A DNA stretch of 64,000 bases from Thalassia testudinum. Its lineage: Eukaryota > Streptophyta > Magnoliopsida > Alismatales > Hydrocharitaceae. How positions within the stretch are numbered: the stretch's first letter is position 1; each line of letters opens with the position of its first letter. The notes under the pieces are model-generated. The model ran no database searches, had not been told where the DNA came from, and was given only the letters and a program-made list of their open reading frames with translations. The position numbers and the translations under genes are program-made. Location of the stretch: NCBI GenBank assembly GCA_037157565.1, contig JAZHRO010000002.1:74326001-74390000 (forward strand), given 5' to 3'. This document shows positions 9,871 to 20,300 of this stretch, piece by piece.

Positions 9871-11221
9871 CAATCTTGGATGTAATATCTTAACCATTGT
9901 AAGTAACCAGGTGTAGAACCAAGGGAAATTAATATATTTGGAGTCCAAAAATGATCATTTGTGCTAATTAACGTTGAAAGATTGCCAACTGAGGACATCA
10001 TCAGCAATCTAGATGACTCATAATAATGACAGAGAGGACCTGTTGGCTGCAAATGCAAACCATCTAAGGGACCTACTGCATGCCTGTTATATCGGAAATT
10101 TCTCACAGATGATGTCAATTGCTGCAGGTTATTTTGTAGATTTCTAAGGGTTTAATTCACAAAGGAGCCAATCATGTCAGGAGAATAAAACAAGAAGGAG
10201 CAATCGCACAAGCACTGATTGTACTAGGTTCCATGCATTAAGGTGTATGTCCTATATCGGGAGCTAACCCTTAATTCATTGGAGTATGGGTTATTATAAT
10301 AGACTCACTCTTGCTGTCAACTTAGGAGGGAACTACCTCAAATAGAATCTCAATGAAGATTTTGATGATTTTGAAGTTGCAAGCTCAAGTCCTATTTATA
10401 GATGAACTCCAGGAGCTCATGAGGAATGCTTCTAATTGGAATTAATGATCAAGATAGTGATCCATGTGCTCTTCATGATCAACATGCGTTTGATTTAGTC
10501 CAAAGTTTAGGGCATGCTTTTCGGGGCTGATTCCTTCTGCAATGCTGTTAGAAGGTTGCTTATATTTGTTATGATGTGGCAAAGTCTTTGGGATGCATGC
10601 AAACTACCTGAACAACAAACTAAAACAAAAGGTGGGAAAAAGGACACCATTAGACCGGATAAGCTATTTAGTCTGACTTCTCACTACTCTTATCAGTGTA
10701 GATGCTATTTGAGCATATCCACCTTAATAGCAGATTTTTGTTTTGATCTCATTCATCCAAACCCTATGCTTATGACTTAATTAATAGGCTATCCAAGTTA
10801 AAATAAACCCAGTATTAATCACATGTAATTCCCTCTTGATAGTTATTCAAGAGTCTTATTGCTTGTCAGAAGAGGAGTCTTATTGTTAGTCTTTTTGCTC
10901 AGACAACCAGGCCATGCTCTCTCAAGTTCATTAACTTTCTCAGCCTTTTTCTAAATGCCCACAAGTATAGACATTTACCATAAACATGATGCTTGAGCAT
11001 TTTTCCCTCTTCAGTAAGTTCTAGAGACTGCCATCTCAAGGAAATTCCTTGGTTTCAACTTGCTCTATTCAGAAGATGAAAGGGATAGCCATCTAAAGAA
11101 AACAATTATAAGGACTTTCTTAAGGTTTCATCTGCACTAAATAAGAACTTCCTAGATATTAGCAAGATATATGACTGATCCAGTACCTGAAGGAAACAAT
11201 TGCGGTGTAAACTCCATTTGT
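9871..11221. other. Interval without a recognised gene
   Basis: Short open stretches occur (9867-10118 reverse, 10514-10780 forward), but none has a recognisable domain. The left part may include further decayed gag or leader of element C. The right part, up to the LTR of E, is AT-rich unique-looking sequence that should continue at 38309 on the other side of E. Confidence 0.4.
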
Positions 11222-11490
11222 TGTTGTTGATCTCATGAATCTCCACGTTGGAGATCACGAGATCCCACATGGAGTAGAGTGTAAGGAAGTTCACCTTACC
11301 TAAGTTATCTTATTTCCTTATTTTGGTTTAGTTTTAGAGTTATCCTTTTAGGAAAGTTTGTTACGATTACAGATATGTTTTTCATATTCTAGAAGATTGT
11401 ATTAGGATTAGAAAGTAGGATTGGTCTCTCTATACCAAATCCCATTGTTTCTATTTGAGTTCTATAATAATAAAACTCCAAGTTTCTTCT
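11222..11490 (+). repeat. 5' LTR of element E
   Basis: It begins TGTTGTTGATCTCATGAATC and ends AAGTTTCTTCT. It matches 38033-38308 along its length, including CTCCACRTTGGAGATYACGAG, the TTACCTAAGTTATC block and the ATTAGGATTAGAAA block. The inverted arms CTCCACGTTGGAG form a small hairpin near the start. A primer-binding site follows directly. Confidence 0.88.
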
Positions 11491-11508
11491 TATGGTATTA
11501 GAGCAGGT
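11491..11508 (+). other. Primer-binding site of element E
   Basis: TATGGTATTAGAGCAGG directly follows the LTR. TGGTATTAGAGC resembles the complement of the 3' end of initiator tRNA-Met used by most plant copia elements (TGGTATCAGAGC, one mismatch). Confidence 0.8.
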
Positions 11509-11788
11509 TTGTTCTTTAATCACGCCTCCACCGTGCCTAGAGGTTACATAACCTCTCTCCTACGTGGGAAGTCCCCACACGTGTGAAGGGTGGGACTTTG
11601 TCACCTAGGCAAGGCCTTGGTTCTTGTCCAATTTGTCGCGTGAAGCAAGAGGATCGAGAAATCCTCTCCTTTAAGTGTGAATTTTCGTCCACATAATATT
11701 GTATGCACGTGGTTGGTGTTTTTTTGATCAAGGAATCTCAATTTTCTCCCACGCCACTGTATAAGCTTCTCTTCCCTATTCGTGAACC

Positions 11789-12066
11789 ATGTCTGCTAGA
11801 GAACCCACCGTGACTTTTGAAGCAAAGATTTCTGCTTCGGTGTTGGTTAAGGGAACGACCGATAAATTGGTTGGTTCCTCATACTACATATTATGGTCCT
11901 GAGCCTTCCGAATCTTTGTTGGAGGATAGGACAAACCAAATGTCCTAAAATAGAAGGCTCCAGACTCTTGAGAAGGCTCCAAGTACAATAAGTAGGAGAA
12001 CTTTTGGTTATGAATTGGTTGATGAGCAACGTCAAGCATTCCATCACTGCGTATATGTTGTACAAG
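11789..12066 (+). pseudogene. Gag N-terminal part of element E
   Basis: An ATG at 11789 opens MSAREPTVTFEAKISASVL and continues to a DKLVGSSYYILWS block, the conserved N.Y..W element of copia gag. A stop (TGA near 11899) and further damage follow. A later stretch, MNWLMSNVKHSITAYMLYKD (12010-12066), matches the W...NS...I..... helix region of gag. The frame is then cut by element B at 12067-12071 and continues at 37130. Gag would form the particle that packages the RNA. The weak match and stops mean it is inactive. Confidence 0.6.
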
Positions 12067-12071
12067 GATAT

Positions 12072-12223
12072 AATTAAAACAAATGAGTCTAATTGTATTA
12101 TTCCATGCCCCTTCCTCTCAAAATATACAGGTGGGAAAATTACGAGTGGGAAAAGAAATAACGAAATACAATCAAGTCCAACTAATGACAAATAATAAAA
12201 TAGAGACAGAAGGGGCTCTAACA
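12072..12223 (-). repeat. 3' LTR of element B
   Basis: On the minus strand it begins TGTTAGAGCCCCTTCTGTC right after the purine tract CTTGATGGGGAG (complement of 12224-12235) and ends at 12072. It matches 36974-37129 over its length, for example ACAAATGAGTYYAATTGT and AATAATAAAATAGAGAC in plus-strand reading. Confidence 0.88.
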
Positions 12224-12235
12224 CTCCCCATCAAG

Positions 12236-13780
12236 TTAGAGCATAGATACCAATCATACTCGACTTGGAACTTCAATTAGCAAAGGAAGACTGAGGCAAC
12301 ACATTCATGAAGAGATTTGTTGTCTGGTCATCTGAGGAGAACATGAGTAGTATGGATAAGACCTCTCTAGATCAAGTCACGTGTGTAGTGGAAGTTTACT
12401 TCCACATGCTTCGTTCTTTTATGAAACATGGCATTGTTGACAATATAAGTGGCAACCTTATTATCACACCTCATTTCCATAGGTGTGTCAACCGACACAT
12501 GTAAATCTACCAAAAGGAATTTCACTCACATCATCTTAACAGTTGTGTATGTTATTGCTCTATATTTTGACTTTGCATTAGACTTGGAAACAACCTGTTT
12601 CTTAGCCTATCATGTCACCAAGTTCCCTGCTATATAAGTACAAAATCTAGTGGTAGATTTCCTGTCAGCCAGACATTCTACATAATCTGCATCTGAATAG
12701 GCCACAACACTTATAAGGTTCCCTTGGTGAATAGAACCCCTTTTCATGTGCTTTCTTTAGGTATCTTAGCATTATCATAGTAACATTTCAATGTTGTCTA
12801 GTAGACTTATTCATGAATTGACTCAACTTCTCAACTGTAAGGGAAATATCTGGTCTCGTAATAGACAAATAGAGGAGTTTGCCCACCAGTCCTCTATATT
12901 GCTGACTATCCATTGTCTCTGCCTCATCATATAATTGCACCTTGAGATCTATAGGAATATTAGCTGACTTTGTCCTCAGCATGTTAGTCTATTGCAACAA
13001 GCCAAGTGCATACTTTCTCTTGGAAAGTACAATATCCTTCCTGCTTTGTGCTACTTCTATCCTAAGGACGTATTTGAGAGGTCCAAGATCTTTTATAATA
13101 AAATTGTTTGTCAGACTCTTCTTGACCTCAATAATCCTAGATGCATCATCTCTCGTAAGAATGATATCATCAATGTAAACTAGCGGTGCCACCATACCCT
13201 GTGTAGTCTTTCTAACAAATAAGGAATGATTTAATGATGACCTCTGAAAGCCTAGCATGTCAACCACCTTTGACAACTTATGAAACCATGCTCTCAAACT
13301 CTGTTTCAGACCATAGATTGCCTTGCGCAAGTGACACACTCTGGAACACTCCCCTTGAATCTCATAGCTAGGAGGCTGCTTTATGTACACCTCTTGTAAG
13401 TCACCATACACGAAAGCATTTTTAACATCAAGTTGATGGAGGGGCTAGTCTTTCTACATAGCTACAGAGATCAAAATGCGCATGGTAGGAAGACGTGCCA
13501 TAGGGGAGAACGTGTCAAAGAAGTCTATGCCATTGGTCTGCTTGAATCCCTTGGCCACAAAACGAGCTTTGTATCTCTCTATCTACCTGTCGGGGTGATA
13601 CGTGATGGTAAAGACTCATCTACACCCCACAATCGATGTGCTTATAGGTAAGTCAGCAAGTTCCCACGTGCCACAGGACTGCAGTACATCCATCTCATCC
13701 TTCATGGCCTAGAGCCACTTTGGATCGAGAATAACTTGCTGGTGAGACAACAGAATCTCTGTGGTAGATAGAGCACGACA
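12236..13780 (-). pseudogene. Copia reverse transcriptase and RNase H (element B)
   Basis: Minus-strand motifs in order: a degenerate RT start near 13760-13420, MYGDLQEVYIKQPP (13411), AIYGLKQSLRAWFHKL (13330-13280), the catalytic YIDD (complement of 13166-13177) in LVYIDDIILTRDD, FIIKDLGPLKYVLRIEVAQ, and KYALGLLQ ending at 12989. It continues in another frame through ANIPIDLKVQLYDEAE and KLLYLSITRPDISLTVEKL to 12788. RNase H fragments reach about 12240. Frame changes near 12985 and 13430 and several stops disable it. Domain content and spacing match element A closely, so B and A are sister families. Confidence 0.85.
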
Positions 13781-13899
13781 TAACTTATTGTAGGCCCCAC
13801 CAAGAAAATATGTAGACACGATACTAGACAGAAGCTATGTAGCACAACTACGTGGAGCTTTGCGGACTGCAATAGGGAGATCATGATCACCAGGAACAA

Positions 13900-15250
13900 G
13901 AACAATCTGATGTACTACCTTTGGTTAGGCAGAGGAAGAAGGAAGGGCATCACCATCTCCCTGTATAGACCTTGTATTATCATCATTAGGCATAACATTA
14001 TTAGTTTGTAAATCAATTGTGCTCACCTGAGGTGGAGGAGTTGGTGCAGAAGTGGGGGGTCTCTACCTATAAGTGATGAGAAGCCTGTATGTAATTGGGG
14101 GCTCACAAAACCTCTCAAGCTCACAGAGTGGTGGCACAGGATCAATGATCAGGATGGCTTCCAAGGGTGTAGGAGGAATGGGCATTGGTACCCTAGCTAC
14201 CTCAAAAGAAAGACTTGTCCTGGCAGTAGTAGAAAAGTATGGGATAGACTCGCACAAAGACATCAGCACTCGCATAGTTACTCCGGATAAGAGATCATAA
14301 CACCTATATCTCTTTTGGGTACAAGAATATTTCAAAAATACACACTTGATGGTCCTAGGAGTAAGCTTATCCCGACTAGGAGTAGAAATGTAAACAAAAG
14401 CAACAAAGCCAAATGCTTGAGGTGGAACATGAAACAGGTTATCCCTTGGATAAAGAACTTGCAAGGCAATTTGTTCATGAATGGTAGAAGTAGGCATCCT
14501 ATTAATCAAGTAACACGCTGTTAGCATAACATCTCCCTAATAAAGCAAGGGGGCACTATGATGGATAAGTAAGGTGCGTGCTACATCAAGAATGTGCACG
14601 TGCTTCCTCTTAGCAATCTCATTCTGTTGAGATGTGTGAGGACGGGTGGCCTGATGAATGATGCTATGAGACTTATAGAAGGCACATAACCGCTTGGTAC
14701 AAAGCTTAAGAGCATTGTCAGAACAAATATTTTTAACACAAGTGCCGAACTGGTTCTTTATTTTCAGAATAAGTTGTTTCAAAATATTGCTAACATTAGA
14801 CTTATTTTTAACATAAACAACCATGACAAATGGGAAAATTCATCAACAAGAACCAAATAATAACGGTGACCTAGCCAATCAGGAATACAGCTTGGGCCTC
14901 ACACATCAGTATGAATCAGTTAGAACATCTCAATGGACTTAAGGCTCTAGCTAGTAGGATAGTACTCCAGTGATGCTTGCTCAGCTGATAGGCATCACAA
15001 ATAATAGTAGCAGACAAAAAAATATGAGGTATAGCACAACAAAGCCTGTTTAGTGGAAGATGACTAGGACAAAGGTGTCGTTGGAGAAGTGACCTAGTAG
15101 TAAAAGTGACAACCCCATGGCAAGCAACAATAAAAGGAGACTAGAATGGTCAATAAACTCCTCCCTTTTTATGGCCGTCACCAATCATCTTTCTCGTCAA
15201 GATATCTTGAAAATTACTAGTAGCATTAAATATAGCACAACACAGCTCCT
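13900..15250 (-). pseudogene. Copia integrase with GAG-pre-integrase (element B)
   Basis: On the minus strand the zinc-binding region (about 15200-14950) leads to HTDV with a stop where tryptophan is expected, then HRYYLVLVDEFSHLSW, then 14824-14537 with ICSDNALKLC (second catalytic Asp) and NEIAKRKHVHILDVARTLL. Copia integrases have V-A-E-R-K here; this copy has I-A-K-R-K, so the catalytic glutamate is lysine. The segment 14527-14063 begins LTACYLINRMPTSTIHEQ and ends in the Pro-rich linker before RT. Even without the stops, the Glu to Lys change would remove strand-transfer activity. Confidence 0.8.
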
Positions 15251-15424
15251 TGGTAATTCTACGGAGAAATAGCAAACTAATTGGAAACTCTAGCACAAGA
15301 AGAACATTTGTCGATATCATATTAGGGTAATTGAAACCTCCCCATGTTTAGCATTTGGGAGTGTCTATCATCTACCACTTTCACTATCTTTCCTGGAGGA
15401 ATAGGTCTCATGTAACAGAAACCC

Positions 15425-15481
15425 TACGATCTCCACTGAGGTGTTGTGAAGCTCCAGAGTCAACCAACCAATTTGGCTAAT
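15425..15481 (-). pseudogene. Copia protease active-site fragment (element B)
   Basis: Minus-strand reading gives NWLVDSGASQHLSGD, the aspartic protease signature, preceded by a stop and then by the foreign sequence of F. The rest of gag-protease resumes beyond 35361. The fragment fixes the left insertion point of F to within roughly ten bases. Confidence 0.8.
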
Positions 15482-15826
15482 TAAAAACCCTATTTTGTTT
15501 GCCTAAAGGTGGATTAAGGGCATTGGGATGCCTAATCATAAACATTTTAACTTTAAGGATAAGTAACCCATTGAAATCTTTTAAGTGTTTAAGTAATGAA
15601 AGATGAGGGGCAATTGGTAATATGAACTGAGTTTGTAAACTTTTTTATTATAGTGGGTTTTAGGGTGGAGGGACCTTTTGCAATTTTTGCACCCCTTATT
15701 TAAGGTGAAGATAAATAAAAATAAAAGAAAAGCCTCATTCTAACCATTGCAAAACCCTCTCCATCGGTGGAAAGCCTCTCCTTTCCTCTCCCTTCCACCA
15801 TCGACCTAACCTCATCGCCAACCATC

Positions 15827-15886
15827 GCTGCCGCTGTTGCGACTGTAATTGTTGCTGCCGCTGTTGCGACTGTAATTGTTGCTGCC
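15827..15886 (+). repeat. 27-bp tandem duplication
   Basis: Two identical 27-bp units at 15827-15853 and 15854-15880 (start GCTGCCGCTGTTGCG) are followed by a six-base partial unit. They lie in a C/T-rich leader-like stretch of F. Confidence 0.9.
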
Positions 15887-16249
15887 ATTACTGCTTGCGT
15901 GGTGGAGAAAAGAAGGTAAGGGACTTCATCTCCAAGGTATGGATCTTCCTCTTATTTTCCTGCGATTTGGAATGATAAAGGGAAGGTTTGGAACTTGAAA
16001 TTAGTCCTTACATGTGAGCTTTAGGGTTTCATGTAATCAATCCTTTTGCATGCCATGGATCTTAAGGGTTTTCAGAAGTTTCCTTGTGCACTAGGATTTT
16101 AATGAATGGGAAGGGTGTTTTCTTGATTTCCCTAGTTACACGTGCCTCTTAAATGCTTATAAATGTATTGATTTGTGTTTTGAATATGTTGGGATTATAT
16201 GGTGTATTGAGAAATCATGTTGGGTGGTTTGGTGTTCAGAATTGGGTGC

Positions 16250-16570
16250 TGGAGACAACTAGTGTCGGTATCGATGCTCAAGATTGGTATTGGTTGGCTC
16301 AACACCGACCTGAAAGGTCACAAGTCTAGAACTGAGGACACTCAGCAATAGACTGGATAGTCTTCATGAAAGGGTGTTGTAGGTGCCTAGAATCGGTATT
16401 GAAGCTTAGTATCGGTACTGGCTGGTCTTGGTCAGATAATGCTATGGGTGCTCATCATCGGTGCTAAAGACCAATACTGGTACTAGCCACTATGGTTTGG
16501 TTGGGTCAATGGATGCCCAGCATCGGTACTAAGGCTTAGTATCGGTACTAGTGCACATGATCCACCTTAT
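16250..16570 (+). repeat. Degenerate ATCGGTAC-type repeats
   Basis: Blocks such as CATCGGTACTAAGGCTTAGT and ATCGGTATTGAAGCTTAGTA recur about every 60-110 bp, with inverted and direct variants (GCTTAGTATCGGTACT). They are too diverged to define one unit. They form the left neighbour of the minisatellite in F. Confidence 0.6.
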
Positions 16571-17010
16571 TTAAGCCAAGAAGGAAGCAAGGAGCTCCTG
16601 AGCTTCCTAAGATAAGGATTAAAAGTCTATTTAATATTGCTAAATAAAGGTTCGAACTTGAAATGTTGAACCTATTAGTGACTCAATTAGAGTTTAATAA
16701 GTGGAATGCTTTGATTCTAAGGTCTTGGGTAAGACTCCAAGTGATCTAGTAGGTCATTAGGGTTGTTTCATCCTGGTATGGATCGAGGAAAAAGGACTAA
16801 GGAATGACTAGGTCGATTAGGGGAGCTCGTAAGGCAAGACACTAGGACTTGGTGAACTATAAGTTCATTGTCGTTGGTTGAAGACCTAGGAATCTGGGGT
16901 AGCTAGAGGTTACCAAAGTTTAACCTTGGAACTCGAGTAGTTCCTGGTTACAGTGATAAGCCATGTGCTGCCATTAAATGACCTGAATTCAGCTTGATGT
17001 GAGGCACTCT

Positions 17011-17395
17011 AAGATACTATGTGGAATAGTCTTTCAGGGATCTCAGGTATCGAGACTCAAGTGATCCTATGTGGAATAGCCTTCCAGGGATCTCGAGTGA
17101 CGGGAATCGTGAAGATCCTATGTGGAATAGCTTTCCAGAGATTTGAATGGATGGAGAGTGTGTGGGATCCTATGTGGAATAGTCTTCCAGGGATCTCAGG
17201 TATTGAGATGTGAGGGATCTTATATGGAATAGCCTTCTAGGGATCTTAGGCATTGGGAAACATAGGTGATCTTATGTGGAATAGCTTTCCAGGGATCATG
17301 AGAGTAAAGCGGGAAGTCACTCCCACCGAATCAATTAGACCAATGCTAGAGGAGTCTTGTGTGGAATAGCTTTTTAGGGACATTGAGTGTAGTCA
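17011..17395 (+). repeat. 50-52-bp minisatellite, seven units
   Basis: The block TATGTGGAATAG followed by YYTTCCAGGGATC starts at 17018, 17068, 17119, 17171, 17221 and 17273, with a seventh, diverged unit near 17358. Unit spacing is 50-52 bp and then about 85 bp. The unit keeps the core but varies after the GGGATC, as expected of an old tandem array. It lies inside the presumed LTR F. Confidence 0.9.
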
Positions 17396-17905
17396 ATGCT
17401 TTGGCGCTTGGAATGGGAATCCTTGTCAGGTGGATGGGTGCTTTAATATCTTCGTAGGCCGAGGGATTACTACTATAAGTGTACTAATGGTGAGGGCACA
17501 TTGAGATCTCTTTCAGTAGGAAGGGTTGATTTACCATTCCAAGGATCAGAGTGGTGGGTGGCAGGATCTTCGAACATTAGGGTAGCCACGTTAGATCGAG
17601 TTAGCATTAATCAATGGGAAATGATTAACGGGATTGGACTACGGTGGTTGCTTAGATTTAATTGGATTTGGGAGTTGAAACCTGAGGTTTGAGTTTGGGC
17701 TAGGGATCTAGCCAACTAGTGAAATCGTGCACTATCTTGTTTCATTGAAAATAATAGTTGTCTATTCTTATTAGGCCGATTGGCTCATCTCTATCTTTGT
17801 AACCTATTTTAGGTTCTTATCGTTGTGTATCATTGACGTGCATGATTTGTTGTAATGCAAGTTTTACCAGGTGACGCTTGGCAGGTAGCCTTTATGCTTT
17901 AGTTT

Positions 17906-18095
17906 AGTAGAAGAAAATGAACCAAGCAATCATATTCTCTAACCCTACCTCTTAATATATAAAGGTAAGCTTTCTCAAAAAAATATATAGAGGTAGGAAA
18001 AGTCTAGTACAACCCCACAAGAAAATAATAAAATAGCAAAATGTACAAAAACTAATGACATAAGCAACTAAGTAAAAGATTGAAGGGGCACAACA
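17906..18095 (-). repeat. 3' LTR of element A
   Basis: On the minus strand it begins TGTTGTGCCCCTTCAATC directly after the purine tract CTTGAAAGGGAG and ends near TTCTTCTACT. It is about 30 bp longer than its partner because of an extra AAGCTTTCTCAAAAAAATAT-type segment near 17960-17985. Confidence 0.88.
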
Positions 18096-18102
18096 CTCCC
18101 TT

Positions 18103-19560
18103 TCAAGTTTGAGCATAGATGTCAATCATGCTCAACTTGGAACAACAAACATCAAAGGATGAACGTGGCAATGGCTTAGTAAAGATGTTTGTTGTTTGGT
18201 CCTTTGAGGTGACAGAAAAGGCGTGAATGAGTCCACGTTGGATTAAGTTACGCATATAGTGGCAATCGATCTCGATTTGCTTTGTCCTCTCGTGGAACAT
18301 GGGATTGTTAGCAATGTACATGGCAACCCTATTATCACACCTCATCTCCATAGGTGTGTCACAGAAAATATGCAAGTTTGTCAGAAGCAACCTTACATCA
18401 TCTCTGTAGCAGTGTAGCCCATAGTTCTATACTCGGACTCTGCACTAGATCTGACAATAACCACCTGTTTTTTTACTCTTCCATGTCACCAGATTCCCAA
18501 TAACGTAAGTGTAAAATTCTGTGGACTTCCTGTCTGTCAAGCATCCTACATAATTTACATCCAAGTACCCTGCCACACTCATGGAAGTCCCTCTGCTAAA
18601 CAAAATGCCATTTCCAGGTGCCTTCTTTAAGTACTTTAGTACCATCATGGCTGCATCCCAATGTTGTCTTGTCGGCCTGTCCATAAACTAAATTTCCCAA
18701 TAGCTAGGGAAATGTCAGGTCTAGTGATGGTTAAATAAAGAAGCTTACCGACCAGTTGCCTGTACTGGCTATTCTCAACAACCTCTACCTCATCATAAAG
18801 TTTGGCTTTTGGATCCATAGGAATGTTTTTTCGTTTGGCCTTCAGCATGCCTATCTCTTGCAGAACATCTAAAGCATATTTCCTATGAGATATAACAATT
18901 CCCTTCTTGCTGTGAGCAACTTCTCTCCCAAGGAAGTACCTCAATGGTTCGAGGTCCTTCATAACAAATTTGCTTGCAAGCCATTGCCTGAGCTAAGCAA
19001 TGCCACTTAAATCATTCCTTGTAAGAATCAAGTCATCCACATACACAAGTACCACCACTCCTTTTCCCATCTTCCTAACAAAAAGGGAATGATATGACGT
19101 GGACCTCTGAAAGGCAATGGCCTCAACCACCTCGGAGAGCTTTCGAAAGTAGGCTCTGGGACTCTACTTCAACCCATATATGGCTTTCTGTAATTTGCAC
19201 ATACACTCCCCCTAAGTCTCATAGTCTGATGGTTGCTGTATATATACTTTCTCTTGAAAATCACCCTAGAGGAATGCATTATTGACACCAAGTTGGTGAA
19301 GCTACCAATCACACCGAACAACCACAGAGACAAGAATGCGAACAGTTGAAAGACGAGTAACTGGAGAAAATGTGTCGAAATCCACACCGTATGTTTTGGT
19401 AAACCCCTTAGTTACAAGATGGGCCTTGAATCTAGCAACAGACCCATCTGAGTTGTATTTGATGGCAAACACTTATCTACAACCAACAATAGTAGTTTCA
19501 TCTGGAAGAGTAGTAAGTTCCTAGGTACCCTGTTAACATAAGGCAGCCATCTCATCCTGC
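18103..19560 (-). pseudogene. Copia reverse transcriptase and RNase H (element A)
   Basis: On the minus strand, RT begins about 19560 and runs through the block complementary to 19260-19160 to the catalytic YVDD (complement of 19032-19043). It continues with MKDLEPLRYFLGREVAHSKKG and KYALDVLQEIGML (18962-18850), KLLYLTITRPDISLAIGKF (18750-18695), YLKKAPGNGILFSRGTSMS (18620-18570), DVNYVGCLTDRKST, and RNase [17 protein letters not shown] with [18 protein letters not shown] (18345-18220), ending [16 protein letters not shown] stop in SRASAE-type sequence near 18450 and frame shifts near 18690 and 18965 break it. This is the best preserved copia 3' end in the window. Confidence 0.88.
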
Positions 19561-19639
19561 ATGGCCTGATGTCATTTTGGATCGAGCACAGCCTGTTGGT
19601 AGGTCGTAGGTAGCTGGATGGTGGACAAAGCCATGCAGA

Positions 19640-20300
19640 ACCTCCCAAAAGAACTACCTAGACCCTTAAGAGATAAGGCCCTTGCCACATGATATCAGGC
19701 ATAGCTCCGAGGTGCCGTTCGAATAACAATTAGAAGATCTAGATCATCAGGTATGGTCTCCTGTACTGGCTTAGAAGTAGTACCATCCATCTTTTTCCTT
19801 GCATCATCACAACTTGGTAAAACACCATCAGTCTGCAAAGTATCTGTGCTCGCTTGTACTGGGGAGGATGGTGTCGGTGAAGAAGGGGTACTTTGCCTAT
19901 AAGTAAAAGGAAGCCTGAAGGTAGCAGGTGGGTCTTAATACTATGCATGCTTAGTAGTGGAGGGCACAGGGTCAGTGATCGGTATACCCTCTAAAGGTAT
20001 GGGGGGAACAGGTATAGGTGCCTCAACAATCTCTGGAGAAAGATTACGACCCGCAGTTGAAAAAACGGGATGGACTCATGAAAGGTAACATCAATGTTGA
20101 CGTAATGATGACCATAAATAGGATCAAAACACCGATAACTCTTTTAAGTCCAAGAGTACCCTAAGAAACATACTTGATTACCCTTAGTGCTAACTTATCC
20201 CGACCAGGGGTGAAAATGTGCACAAAAGCAGCGCACCCAAAGACTCTAGGAGGCACATGGAAAAGCCCACAACCAGGATACAACAGTTGCCAAGGGATCT
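19640..20300 (-). pseudogene. Copia integrase C-terminus and linker (element A)
   Basis: Minus-strand reading from the edge of G gives WQLLYPGCGLFHVPP, then RVFGCAAFVHIFTPG and RDKL (20270-20190), the integrase C-terminal block. A Pro/Ser-rich linker follows, including a PVPPIPLEG-like stretch near 20010 and segments to 19739. It is the continuation of the fragment that starts at 32399. Stops occur within it. No function can be retained because G separates it from the catalytic core. Confidence 0.75.
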
